A stretch of DNA of 64,000 nucleotides from Eleusine coracana subsp. coracana (lineage: Eukaryota > Streptophyta > Magnoliopsida > Poales > Poaceae), in contig CM064427.1 of NCBI GenBank assembly GCA_032690845.1, positions 10,055,501 through 10,119,500 of the forward strand, read 5' to 3'. The first letter of the stretch is position 1. Each line of letters opens with the position of its first letter. The position numbers were made by a program, and so were the translations under genes. Shown one piece after another: positions 1 to 10,723 of this stretch. Under the pieces are notes generated by a model. That model worked only from the letters and a program-made list of their open reading frames with translations. It ran no database searches and was not told where the DNA came from.

Positions 1-218
1 CAAAGGCAAATCAAGACAAGGTCCAATACAGCAAGATTGTTGGAACAATTCATCATATCAAGAAAGCTCTTACCTGAAGCAACAACATGTTCTTCATCTT
101 TCTCACTATCCTCTTCTTTGTGTAGAACCTAAAATGTATTAGTTGCAACAAGAGGCAAGGAAATATGTTCATCATCTAATTCAGATTTTGATGTAAGTGT
201 TCCAACATTTGAAACAGT

Positions 219-801
219 TCATTCTTTCCTAAATGGTTCATTCTTTCTCCTTTCAAGCCTTTGTCGATCCTCTTCTAAAATTTCAGCAGCGGTCATAGGT
301 TTAAGAGTAACTCTTCTACCATTGTATTTAAATGAGTTGCTATTTATAATGGTATTGTGAGAAGCATTATTTGTAATAATCCAAGGTTTACTCAATAACA
401 AATGACATGCTTGCATAGGTACTATATCAAATTCTGCACTATCCTTATAAGAACCAATAAAAAATTCAATGCATGCAACTTTATCTACCTTTATCTTACC
501 AAAAAAATTTACCCATTGGATGTGGTATGGACATGGGTGTGGCTGTGTTGTCAATCCAAGCTTCTCAACTAATTCTAAACTTGCGATGTTACGGCTACTC
601 TCTCCATCAATGATAACACGACAACGTCGATCCTTGACAACAAAGTGAGTCTGGAATAAATTGTTCAATTGATTTTGCTCTACCATCTCGAGGACTGAGG
701 ACTTGTTGTACTACATCATTCATATTGTTCTCATTAGATGACGCTGAATCATCACCATGAGTGGTGTAACTTGTCATTGTTAGTACCAAACAAGAAAACA
801 C
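219..801 (-). pseudogene. Retropepsin-like segment of element A, degenerate
   Basis: Two overlapping minus-strand readings (801-607 and 686-219) match, in order, the linker and aspartic-protease region of element B at 61541-62641. The active-site region reads VIIDGESS here against VIIDGGSC in B, so the D-G of the retropepsin triad is present but the following residue is changed. A frameshift separates the two readings near 620-690. The flanking zinc knuckle seen in B is missing. No Met start is expected, because this is an internal part of a gag-pol polyprotein. It is a decayed fragment with no expected activity. Confidence 0.75.
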
Positions 802-1788
802 ACGGAAGTATATTTTTCTATCACTACTATGTGATCATAGTGTAAACTTTCAACAAGCAAAGGAATGCATCTTATCAAGCTCTAACAAAGTTCTTAATTA
901 CAACAAGCAAAGGATACCTTAGAGAGTGTGAACTGATGATTGCGAGAGTCAAAAAAGATTGTGCATGTTCAGAAGGAAATATATGGAGCTTGGATAGGCA
1001 ATATTAGGTAGTAAGGATTAGCAAAATTTTAATTCAGAAGTTGTAAAACTGAATAATAGTCCCAAGCTAGTCTATGTCACTGGCCTAAACTTGTCTCGGA
1101 TCTAGTTCAAGCAAGCAAGCAAATGACTCAACAAAGGATATAAAGGATGCAAGTAATTCTGAACTTGTATCTTTTCTTTTTTTTTCTACTTCCTTTTTTT
1201 TGTGCGGCTTTTTCTCTTGTGCACTTTTGCCTTTTTCTTTTCTTTTCTTGAGAATCAGAACTGCAACAAGGTATTACATGTTTTACAACCAATGGAACCC
1301 CAGAATATATTTTTTTCTTACTACAAGTGCAGCAAAAGAATTCTTGTAATAGCACAACTAAAACAAACTTCTATAACAAGATCAAGCACTAATTGGTTGG
1401 CTTTTGATCATAATGAGACAGCAGCAGAGTACTCTAATTTTCTTTTGCACATGAAAGTAGAAGGCTAGATGTTAAAGAAATATTTAGTGCATACAATTCC
1501 AGTAATACTATTATCTCAACATGTGCAACACTGATTTTTTCCCTTGTTTGTCTATGACAAGGATATGCACCACTCAAACAAGACCAAAGAACAAGCACTA
1601 GACCAGCAACACAATGACTTTATAGGGACTAAAATTCAAAGAAGCAATCTGAAATAAAAATTTGCAAGTCATAATGGGGTATAGGAGAGCGGAAACACGA
1701 CGAACCGATATTTTTGTGGGGCAATTTTCTGGACTATAGGATAGAACAAATAAACGAGGATAAAGGCGAAACTAACGGTATACCTGAT
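802..1788 (-). other. Untranslated leader/deleted gag region of element A
   Basis: AT-rich sequence with a T-run near 1170-1250. No gag motif (major homology or CCHC) is found in any frame. The short ORFs here are not supported as genes. Confidence 0.5.
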
Positions 1789-1801
1789 GCTCTGATTACC
1801 A
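1789..1801 (-). other. Primer binding site, tRNA-Met type (element A)
   Basis: Minus-strand TGGTAATCAGAGC lies 2 nt inside the LTR end. It resembles the usual plant initiator tRNA-Met site (TGGTATCAGAGC) with one extra A. The same 13-mer occurs in element C. Confidence 0.8.
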
Positions 1802-1803
1802 CT

Positions 1804-2703
1804 TGATGTGAACAAGGGTTCCCAATCTTCTGATAGGTTCTGATAATCTTGATTAAGGCGGAGGCGATACACAAATCCATCCGGCTTTCAAACGACACGT
1901 TCTGAACCCCGCAATCGCAGCACAACATCTCCTCTGGTTATCAACCGTTCAAGAATGATTGACCTTGCCAAGAAGGCTTATCCTTGCCTGAAAATCAAGA
2001 ACACAAGCAAGAAAAAAGAAGAATGCAACCAAATTTGCAAGTATACGATGAATCTCACAAGTTGGGGTCTCACAAACCGATGAAACGGCGAAACTATTAT
2101 CAACAGAATAATCTAAGCAAAACCCAAACCCTAATGAAGAGGTGGAGGCTGTATATGAGGATCCTAGGGTCATGCAAGACCTCCTGGACACAGCCCTAAG
2201 TGGGCTCAACTCGATACATGGCTCAAAGACTGATTACGGTGTCGCAGCACCAGGACAGATTCTAGAAGTCGACTTGTTTTGATAATTGCTGTAGGCTCAT
2301 GACGAATTTTGACACGGTACTAGATGGGTTGGAAAGATCTTTTTGTTATCTTTCCAGGCATATATAGAACGTCCAAATCTGAGTCCGTATGCGTCCTGGG
2401 CGTCCGTTTTAGTGCAGACTGGTCCTGGGCCCCGAAACAGACTTAAAGTCGGTTTTGATTGGGCCTCCACCATGGCCTGCATGTTCTTGCTGTCCCATCA
2501 CGCCTCCAATCACCTCCCTAGCTATCTCATAGTCATCTCCATGGTTCCTAACAATAATTAATTCATTAGATAGCCATATATTCTCAAAATCACATAAAAA
2601 AATCATCAGGAACAAGCTCACCCGTAAATTCAGTTGTCGCGCATGAACTTGCATTTTGGTTGGCGGAGTGCTGGGTGGATCCATAAGGGTGATGTCCTCA
2701 TCA
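1804..2703 (-). repeat. 5' LTR of element A
   Basis: About 900 bp, bounded by TGATG...CATCA inverted ends read on the minus strand. It aligns along its length with 58151-59074 and 62642-63562. Its upstream end still encodes the C-terminus of pol (the 108-aa reading at 2409-2735, minus), which shows that in this family the pol ORF runs into the LTR. Confidence 0.9.
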
Positions 2704-3599
2704 ATTACTTTAATCATTAGAAAACAATAGTGCATGTTCTTGCCTTGAACTTTATATTATGAATATCATGTAGTGCTCCGTACAACATATCTTTCAGGAC
2801 CATATTATACAAATTATGAATGCAAGTATGCTTAGAATAACTATATTAAGTGCATAATTATTAGCTTAATCACTGACCAATTAATTCGTGCTCAAAAATT
2901 TGAAATGTCAATGAATGTTAGCGATATTTATCTGTAGTAGAGTACTCAATTTAATTTATTTAGCCGTTGATACTCTGACATGATAGGTCAATTCTTTGCA
3001 AATTATTAAATTGCGATTTTATAAGAACTTCTTCTTGTAACTAGAAAGTGAATAAAGAAAATAGACGAATGTAGGTAACTTACTCGCTTTATCCTAACAT
3101 GCTGAGTATTATCTTACTAAATGCCTAGTCACCCTTCTTACTAAATAATCGCATACCCATGTTGTCATACTACAACCTAGCATCTTTAGTTGAATCATGA
3201 ATGTTAACTATAGACTTATCAAGAAATGGGAGTACATGTTTTTCATAAACAAGATAATGACAATACCTTAACACATTGCTACTATTAATTACTTAATTGG
3301 TTGTGATGCCTTGCTCCTACACTGCTTAAGTTGCTCGCATTATTGTTAGTTGTAATGCATAACCAATCTTGCTTGTCAAAGAAGGAAACATGTGTCGTAA
3401 AATAATTTAACACTTAATGGTAACACTAAATATCTACTCGCATGCATCATGTCATTGCATTCATTTATTAAGGAAGTTCCGTGAATTTCCTTATCATATT
3501 CTTGACTTGCATTGTGCATCATATTATTAGGAAATGAGCCGGTAACGAGGACGAGGAAATTGGTGCTGCAGAGATAGATGATGGATTGACAATGTTTTC
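2704..3599. other. Unassigned AT-rich sequence
   Basis: No ORF or structural feature is supported. The stretch at about 3460-3560 resembles the segment at about 17095-17160 of the long solo LTR (an 'attaaggaag...catcatat' context), so a relic of that LTR family is possible. Otherwise I see nothing here. Confidence 0.4.
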
Positions 3600-4163
3600 T
3601 CACCCCTCTGCTATGTCTAGCAGAAGGATGAGTGAGTAGTCTCATATTCTCTTCTCTGGTGCGGGGATCTAGTCATGTAACTCTCATGCTTGTTGATACT
3701 CTCTCGATGAATTTAATCTATGTGATGAACTTATTGCACATCTATCTATCCTTTTTATTGGTGTATCGGCCAATACACTTTTGCCCATTACATAGTGCAA
3801 GAAACCAGTGGGGAGCTAATAGCCTCTGTAGTGACAGTCGGGGTGAACGAAACCACCATGTCTTGTACAATATTAGAGTCATCACTTGAGTTGATAAGAA
3901 TAAGGTTGCATGCTACTGAACCAATCCTAAGGAGAGAATCCTTCATCATCCTGTTGCCTCTTCAATAACATTCACCTTCCACTTTCTCATCGTCATCATT
4001 CACACCAACCAACTCATTGCAATCTGTTAGTAACCTTTTAATAGTATTAGTTCCGCTCATTCCCTGTGGATTTGAAAACCTTGGAATACTCTGAGGGAAA
4101 AAGAGCTACAATTGTACACCGTCCTCTTGCGGTATATAAGTAGGTGCGTAGATACGACCAACA
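3600..4163 (+). repeat. 5' LTR of D, 5'-truncated
   Basis: Aligns with 13029-13595 with few differences and ends in ACCAACA. Homology starts abruptly at the TTCTCACCCCTC segment near 3600. A TATATAAG box at 4133-4140 lies about 23 bp from the LTR end, as in every related LTR here. Confidence 0.88.
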
Positions 4164-4174
4164 AGCCCTTTTTC

Positions 4175-4192
4175 TAGCGTCGTTGCTGGGGA
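4175..4192 (+). other. Degenerate primer binding site, tRNA-Asp type
   Basis: TAGCGTCGTTGCTGGGGA resembles TGGCGCCGTTGCCGGGGA, the complement of the plant tRNA-Asp 3' end used by Athila/Tat elements. It lies 11 bp after the LTR end and carries three transition-type changes. Confidence 0.75.
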
Positions 4193-4256
4193 ACAAGTCG
4201 TCTAATCCTCTCTTTTCTAGTTGTTTTCGTTTTTGTGTTTTGTGTGAATTTTTAGG

Positions 4257-5087
4257 ATGAGTACGAGACGACCTTCTCGGACGCTCAGGGAACTTTCTCT
4301 ACCATCTCCAGACGTGCTGGTGCCTCAACCCTCAGATGAGAAGGCCACGACCTCCTCGTATGTGTTGAACCCCATTATCATTAGCATGGCTGAAGCAAAC
4401 AAATTCTTTGGAGCGAAAGAGGAGAACCCGTATACTCACTTATAAGATTTGGAGGCACTTTGCCAAACATTCCATCATGAAGGAGTGCCTCGGGATCTTT
4501 ATAGGTGGCTGCTTTTCCCATTCTCTTTAGGTGGAAAAGCCAAAGAGTGGCACAAGGCAGCATCTCGAGAAGCAAAAGGTAAGTGGAGTGAGTTAGTTGG
4601 AAATTTTTGTCTCCACTATTTTCCTTTGCCAAAGGTGCAGAAGTTGAGAAGGGAAGTGGTGAACTTCTTACAAGAAGATGAAGGATCTCTCACGGAAGCC
4701 TGGACGTGTTTCCAAACATTGTTGAAACAAGGACCTGACCTTGGCATTGATGAGAACATGTGTGCTCAGACCTTCTACATGGCCATAAACAAGGAATCGA
4801 GGATGCATTTGGATGGATCGGCTGGATGAAGTTTTCTGAGATTAACAGCCAAGGTAGGGATCAAATTGTTAGGCAAAATTGCCGAGAATAAAGCTTTGCA
4901 CAAGCATTGGGAAGAATATTTAGAACCAAGGCAACGCCCAGAAGTTATGAAGAAGGAAGAGTCGCCAGCTGAACAGATCTTAATGTTCGAGAGCAAATCA
5001 ATGATTATTTCAGGACAATTCAAAGATAGAGCCCGTCGGACTCACCTTTGTGGGTTTGACGTGTGCGCCGATCGGCGCAGTCTCTGA
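4257..5087 (+). pseudogene. gag of element D, with three in-frame stops
   Basis: One reading frame from the ATG at 4257 to 5087, broken by stops at 4443-4445, 4827-4829 and 5085-5087. It carries the Athila-type gag core (NPYTHL..LEALCQTF, then a LFPFSLGGKAKEW block near 4510-4550), the capsid-like region that assembles the particle in intact relatives. No CCHC knuckle is visible before the frame closes. The last codons include a C-A-D-R peptide encoded by the first palindrome pair (5064-5099). Pol starts in another frame about 115 bp later. Non-functional as it stands; confident as a gag relic. Confidence 0.82.
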
Positions 5088-5099
5088 GCCGATCGACGC
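5064..5099 (+). repeat. Palindrome pair, gag end of D
   Basis: TGCGCCGATCGGCGCA (centre 5071.5) followed by GAGCCGATCGACGC (centre 5092.5), 21 bp apart, at the gag-pol junction. Confidence 0.9.
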
Positions 5100-5202
5100 A
5101 GCCGCAACAACAGGAGAACCGATCACCCTGACGACTCCACCAAGTAGCAAGGAATATACCAAGATAGAAGCTGTGATATTCTGGACAATCAATTGAAGGA
5201 AC

Positions 5203-8163
5203 TTGAAGGGAATATTGCTAAACCGAAGGGAGGATAGAACATTGGCGAATGCTAAACCACTTGATGAATTTGAGCCGATGGATTGGATTCCCATTGATTT
5301 TTCGCAAGAATTGCTTGATATGAGAAGATCCTTCAGTCCGCAAGACGCCTACGAAGCTGGAATTGAGTATAATTTCCCAAGTAATCGCCTCAAGTCGGAA
5401 GTTTTGGATCAAGAGATTATTGGGAGTGTTTTAGGGAAGCTTTACAAGGATGATATAGAGCTTGATGGAATAGAGGTGAAACAAGCGAAGAGATTGCTAG
5501 ACAGTTGCTCTGAGCCATCCCCCTACGAAGAATTATGTGGTGTGTATGCTGTAGGAGTCACTAAAGAGGAAAAAGAAGAACCATACATACCCTGTGAGAT
5601 ATCGGGAAAGAAATTTCCGAAAGCCTTGTGTGACTTTGGCTCCCGTGTCAACTTGATGACTTACGATGCATTCATGAGCATGCCTTATGGAACTCAACAG
5701 CGGCTGATGGGGACTAAACTTGAGCTGATCATGGCGGATGGTAGGAAAACCAAGCCACTGGGAGTGATCAAGAATGTCGAAATTGAGATCAGCTCGAAAA
5801 CAACGCCGGTAGATTTCTTTGTTCTAGACAATAAAGAAACTAGGGTTGAAGATATCATTCTGGGAAGGCCATTCTTAAGATTAGTACAAGCTGTTCTGGA
5901 CGCTGGGAAAGGTCAAATCACGCTACACCTAGGAGAGGAAGAAGTGCAATTTCAATTTAATGATCCATCTCATCAAGACTCTTCTTGCTATCACGAATTC
6001 TGCCCGAAGGAAGACGAGAGGATAGGGATGGATATGGGAGACCCACTGGACCACATCATGCGTGAAACTGACAAATGTACTGCTAGCGCCGATCGGCTCA
6101 ATCATACTGGCAGCGCCGATCGGCGTGACCCATGCGCCGATCGGCTCAATAATACTAGCAGCGCCGATCGGCGCAACCCATGCGCCGATCGGCTCAGTCA
6201 TACTGGCAGCACCGATCGGCGCGTCCCTTGCGCCGATCGGCTCAATCAGGAAAACCCTGATTTTGAACCTCTCGGGGAGTTGGATCTAGACGAAGCGCCA
6301 GAAGTGGAAGAAAAGGAGCTTCCGAAGGAGCTACGCTATGAATATCTAGGAAAGAATAGAACATATCCAGTTATTGTGAACAACGCCCTAACGAAAGAAG
6401 AAACAGAGAGGCTTCTTGTTGTGCTCAAAAGGTATAAGAAGGCCATTGGTTACATATTGGATGACATCAAGGGAATCAGCCCCGCATTTTGCACCCACAA
6501 GATTAACTTGGAGGAGAATACAAAACCAGTGGTTGAAGGGATGCGAAGGTTGAAGGAATCAATGAAGTCGGTGGTTAAAAAGGATATTTTGAAGCTGCTT
6601 AATGCAGGTATGATCTACCCTGTTGCTGATAGTGAATGGGTTAGTCTAGTGCATTGTGTACCCAAGAAAGGAGGGTTGACAGTAGTGCCTAACAAGAACA
6701 ATGAGTTGATCCCTCAAAGGACTGTAACTGGATGGAGAATGTGCATAGATTATAGAAGTTTGAACAAAGTGACGAAGAAAGATCACTATCCTCTTCCGTT
6801 CATTGATGAGATGCTTGAAAGATTAGCAAGAAATTCATACTTTTGTTATTTGGATGGATATAGTGGTTTCTTTCAAATACCGGTAAGACCTAAAGATCAG
6901 AAGAAAACTACTTTTACTTCCCCTTTTGGGACATATGCATATAGAAGGATGCCATTTGGTCTTTGCAACGCGCCTGCAACATTTCAAAGATGCATAAATG
7001 CAATATCCGCTGAATTCATAGAAGATATTATGGAGGTATTTATGGATGACTTCTCCGTACATGGTGCTAATTTTGATAGCTGTTTGGAGAATTTGGAGAA
7101 GGTTTTGAAAAGGCGTGTTGAATGCGACTTAGTTCTTAATTGGGAGAAGTGTCACTTCATGTTAACAGAAGGGATAGTACTTGGTCATGTCATATCTAAA
7201 AGAGGGATAGAGGTTGATATGGCAAAGGTATCTACAGTTGAGAAATTACCTCCCCCTACTGATATTACAACTTTGAGGAGTTTTCTTGGACATGCCAACT
7301 TCTATCGCAGATTTGTTAAGGATTATTCGAAGATTGCTAAACCCCTGACAGAATTGTTAAAACAAGATACAGAATTTGTTACGGATGAGAAAAGACTCTT
7401 GGCCTTCAGAAGATTAAAGGAAGCTCTATGCTCTGCACCCATTATGCAGCCACCTGATTAGAGTCTACCTTTTGAAATTATGTGTGATGCAAGTGACTAT
7501 GCAGTTGGAGCTATTCTTGGACAACGGAAGGAAGGTAAAGTGCATGCTATTTATTATGCTAGCAAAACTTTGAATGAGGCGCAAATCAATTATACAACAA
7601 CTGAGAAGGAGATGCTAGCTGTTATATTTGCTTTTAAGAAGTTGAGATCCTACATTCTAAATTCTAAGGTGGTTGTATATACTGATCATGCTGTTATAAG
7701 ATACTTGGTTTCAAAGAAGGAGTCTAAGCCTCGGTTAATGCAATGGGTATTGATGCTGCAAGAATTTGATTTGGAGATAAGAGATAAGAAAGGAGTAGAA
7801 AATTCTGTAGCAGATCATTTATCTCGTCTTGAATCACCATCAACTGAGCCAATAAGAGATGAAATGCGACAAGAGCAGTTATTTGCCGCATTTGATCGTA
7901 GAGAGAACTGGATGATGGATATTATCAAAGGTTTCAAGGGACAAACTGATCTGATGAACAAGAACACAAGGAAAAGAGTTAAGAGTGAAATGAGAAAATT
8001 TATATGGGCCGATCCATACTTGTATAGGTATTGCGAGGACGGAGCAGTACGGAGATGTGTACCCAGAGAAGAAAGAGCAAGCATTTTAGCAAAATGTCAT
8101 TCTTCGGATTATGGGGGACATTATGGCTACTTCAAAACACAGGCAAAGGTATGGGCAAGTTAA
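5203..8163 (+). pseudogene. pol of element D: protease, RT, RNase H
   Basis: One frame with a single TAG at 7459-7461 (expected Trp in the D-W-S-L-P-F context). Residues about 128-235 are the retropepsin (IPCEISGKKFPKALCDFGS, active-site D-x-G-S). Residues about 296-347 are a seven-copy A-D-R repeat. Residues about 465-700 are reverse transcriptase with MCIDYRSLNK, FGLCNAP and an intact FMDDF catalytic box. After the stop, 7480-8163 carries RNase H (CDASDYAVGA, TTTEKEMLAV, YTDHAVIRYL) and the start of the integrase zinc domain. In an intact relative these copy RNA to cDNA. The wording is typical of Athila pol. The sequence is nearly intact but interrupted, so inactive alone. Confidence 0.9.
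6082..6246 (+). repeat. A-D-R coding array of seven palindromes
   Basis: Seven GCCGATCGGC-type palindromes with GATC centres at 6092.5, 6119.5, 6140.5, 6167.5, 6188.5, 6215.5 and 6236.5. Spacing alternates 27 and 21 bp, a 48-bp composite unit. All are read in the A-D-R frame (one is T-D-R) and fall in the linker between protease and RT. The array keeps the frame, so it looks like an in-frame expanded insert. Confidence 0.93.
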
Positions 8164-9187
8164 TTCTATTGGCCTACCATGCATGAAGATGCAAAAAAGG
8201 TATATTGCAACATGTACTCAATGCCAACGAATAGGGAATATTAACTGTAGGAATGCAATGCATCTTAAGTACAATCTTCAAGTCGATAACTTTGATGTTT
8301 AGGGTATGGATTTTATGGGACCCTTTGTGAATTCTCATGGTTTCGAGTATATATTGGTCGCCGTTGATTATGTCTCCAAGTGGGTCGAAGCAATGGCATG
8401 CAAGGCTAACACTACAAGAGAATCAAGGTGTATACTTCAAGAGCAGATATTTCCTAGGTACGGAGTACCGAGGATAATAATTACAGATGGAGGATCCCAT
8501 TTTACAGGAGGAGAATTTGCTAGGTTTTTAACCAAATCTGGAATTGAACATAGAATTGGAACAGCCTACCATCCCTAGACAAATGGGCAAGCAAAAACTT
8601 CAAATAAGCAATTAAAGCGAATTCTGCAGAAGATTGTTACAAAGGAAGGAAAATATTGGGCCATGAAGCTTAATGGAGGGTTATGGTCATATAGGACGGC
8701 ATTCAAGACACCAATTGGTATGACACTGTATCAATTTGTCTATGGGAAATAGTGTCACGTACCGGTGGAATTGGAACATAAAGCTTATTGGGCTATAAAG
8801 GAAATGAATCTAGATCTTGATGCTGCCGGCATGAAAAGGAAGATACAAATAAGTGAAATGGAAGAGATGAGATTGTGTGCATATGAGAATGCAGCCATAT
8901 ACAAAGAGAAAACAAAGAAGTGGTACGATAAGAAGCTTTTGAAGAAGGAGTTCAAGGAAGGAGATCGGGTGCTCCAATTTAATTTGCGATTCAGATTATT
9001 TGGTAAAGGCAAACTATGAAGCAAATAGGAGGGACCTTATCTCATGAATACGATGTTACCTTCGGGAGCGGTAATTATAATGGATGGCAAGAGAAACAAG
9101 TACATGGTGAACGGACAATGTCTAAAGTTATACCTAGAACCCGACACATTTGAATTAAAATCTTTTGATATGTATTTCACTGCTTAG
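8111..9187 (+). pseudogene. Integrase of element D, frameshifted
   Basis: Continues pol in another frame after a shift near 8160-8210. A C-T-Q-C zinc-binding half and the core domain (GMDFMGPF, VDYVSKWVEA, IITDGGSHFTGGEF) are visible, followed by the Athila-type C-terminus (VELEHKAYWAIKEMN, KKEFKEGDRVL) and a final TAG at 9185-9187. Internal stops occur at 8300-8302, 8576-8578, 8750-8752 and 9017-9019; the first and second fit TGG-to-TAG and CAG-to-TAG changes. In an active relative the protein inserts cDNA into the genome. This copy cannot make a full protein. Confidence 0.85.
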
Positions 9188-9518
9188 TACCCCGTGTGGT
9201 CGAGCTTAACGACGTAAAACAAAAGATTGTACGTATTTTAATTTCCGTAGTTTTTGTTTTTCGGCAATTTAGTGTATCGCACCGATCGGCATGATGCTTG
9301 CGCCGATCGACGCAGCCCTGCACCGATCGGCGCGGCAGAGTCCTTTTTGTTTTGAGTCGGTTTTGGACCTTGCCTTTTTAAGACTCGTTAAATTCCACGA
9401 ATAAGAGAAAGAGTCCTAGTCCAATTGGAAATCAAGGAATATAAATATGAGGTGACAGCAAACCCACGGACCAACTCGTATTACATCGTCACCAGAACAA
9501 ACCCTAAGAGCAGAAGCG
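9188..9518 (+). promoter_or_regulatory. Post-pol spacer with palindrome triplet and internal TATA box
   Basis: Contains three palindromes centred at 9285.5, 9306.5 and 9326.5 (21 and 20 bp apart). A clean TATAAATA lies at 9440-9447, 72 bp before the ATG at 9519, with a short A/C-rich leader that looks like a plant 5' UTR. Inference: an internal promoter driving the following ORF separately from the LTR. Confidence 0.55.
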
Positions 9519-10723
9519 ATGGAAGGCGGCGCATCAGGTAGAAACCAAGGCGGCGCCGATCGGCACGAACCTCACGCCAGTTGCGCCGATTGGCGCGACT
9601 CTGGAGCCGATCGGCTCGGCGGCGGATTTCCTCAGCCCTCTGCAAATTGGCCCTGGGAAGAAGTCGACGAAGTGTTGACACCAACATGAATGATCCCCTC
9701 GTCTGGACAGATCTGCGGAAGAAATTCATGAAGAAAAGCGAAGCTGACGCGTGGAACACCGATAAGGTGAAGATGGACAATGAACTTCGGCAGATGATGA
9801 AAAGAGTATTGGTGCGCAAAGGAAAATCTGTAGCACCTATTGAAAGTGAAGTAGTTTCTCAAAGGTATACCATGGAAAGTCTTCTTGATCTTGCTACACC
9901 CTTGTCGTATGAGGATTTCTTATCTTTCGAAAGATCATTGACTGAGCAAGAGAAGGAAGAGCTAGATGAAGAGAGCACCCTCACAATTCATAGTTGTCGA
10001 CTTTATGGTGAATATGACATTGCCGCCAAGTATGAACTCAAGCTATGAGAGGAAGTCGAAGAAGCTATGTACCAGCAGGATGTGGAGACGGATCTTCAAG
10101 CTAGAAGGGATGAATCCTTTCCCAAGGTTCTTACCGATTGGGAAAGTTTTCAAGAAAATAAGATTCATAGGAACAGTTGTATTGAGGGTTGCAAGTATTT
10201 CTTTTGTGCTAAAGATCTTCAACGCAAGGTGGAACTCCAATTGGCAGAAGATCCAACTTTCATACCTAGAGATTTGATATATGATGATGGCTGTCGCGCA
10301 GTTTCTGGAGGAAGGACACCTAAGGAGATTAATGATGAGATTTTACGAAGGCAGCAGAATAAGGTGATCCGTGAGCGTAATCTAGAGCAGTTAGATGAGC
10401 ATATGAAGGAAGCTGCTGCCTACGCCGATCGGCGCAAAACTGGAGCCAATCGGCATGATCTGAAGATGGTTGAATTTATTGATCTGACGGCTCTGCCAAG
10501 TGAAGACGAAGAAACTGCTGCAAGGAAGTGTAAGATTACACCAGAGTTTCCCAGATCCGCTATATTATCTAGTAAGCCAATTCAGAATTATTCCAAATGG
10601 GATAGTGACTATACGTCATACTATTTCAAAACTTTGGAAAGCGGTAATCTTAGTGTGCCTGGAGATTTTAGTGATGATTTTGATATGCAAGGAAGCTTTG
10701 GTAGTTCTAAGTTCAAAAATTAG
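9519..10723 (+). pseudogene. Post-pol ORF of element D, unknown function
   Basis: An ATG at 9519 opens a frame rich in A-D-R motifs; after a frameshift near 9600-9690 the reading continues from 9581 to 10723, with one TGA at 10046-10048. The repaired length would be roughly 400 residues. The product is charged and hydrophilic, with acidic stretches (LTEQEKEELDEES, LPSEDEE). No signal peptide or membrane segment is visible, so it does not look like the env-like third ORF described for some Athila elements. I recognise no domain. It sits where the env-like gene would be, behind its own TATA box. Two palindrome groups (9552-9618 and 10421-10457) are read as A-D-R or near variants. Confidence 0.6.
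10421..10457 (+). repeat. Palindrome pair in post-pol ORF
   Basis: Centres at 10428.5 and 10449.5 (21 bp). The second copy has one change (CCAATCGG). Read as A-D-R and A-N-R. Confidence 0.85.

Larger units (their letters stand above)
1..2703 (-). mobile_element. Chromovirus element A (CRM-like Ty3), left part off-window
   Basis: Minus-strand Ty3 retrotransposon cut by the left window edge. In element order it shows a 5' LTR (2703-1804), a tRNA-Met-type primer site (1801-1789), about 1 kb of leader with no gag, and a degenerate protease segment (801-219). LTR ends TGATGAGGAC and GTTCACATCA match those of elements B and C in this window, so all three are one family. Gag appears deleted, because only about 1.1 kb separates the primer site from the protease. 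The candidate TSD at the right edge is ATTAC (2704-2708); the matching copy would lie outside the window. Confidence 0.85.

Noticed and set aside
9519..10723. env-like gene
   Set aside because: No signal peptide, furin-like site or membrane helix visible.
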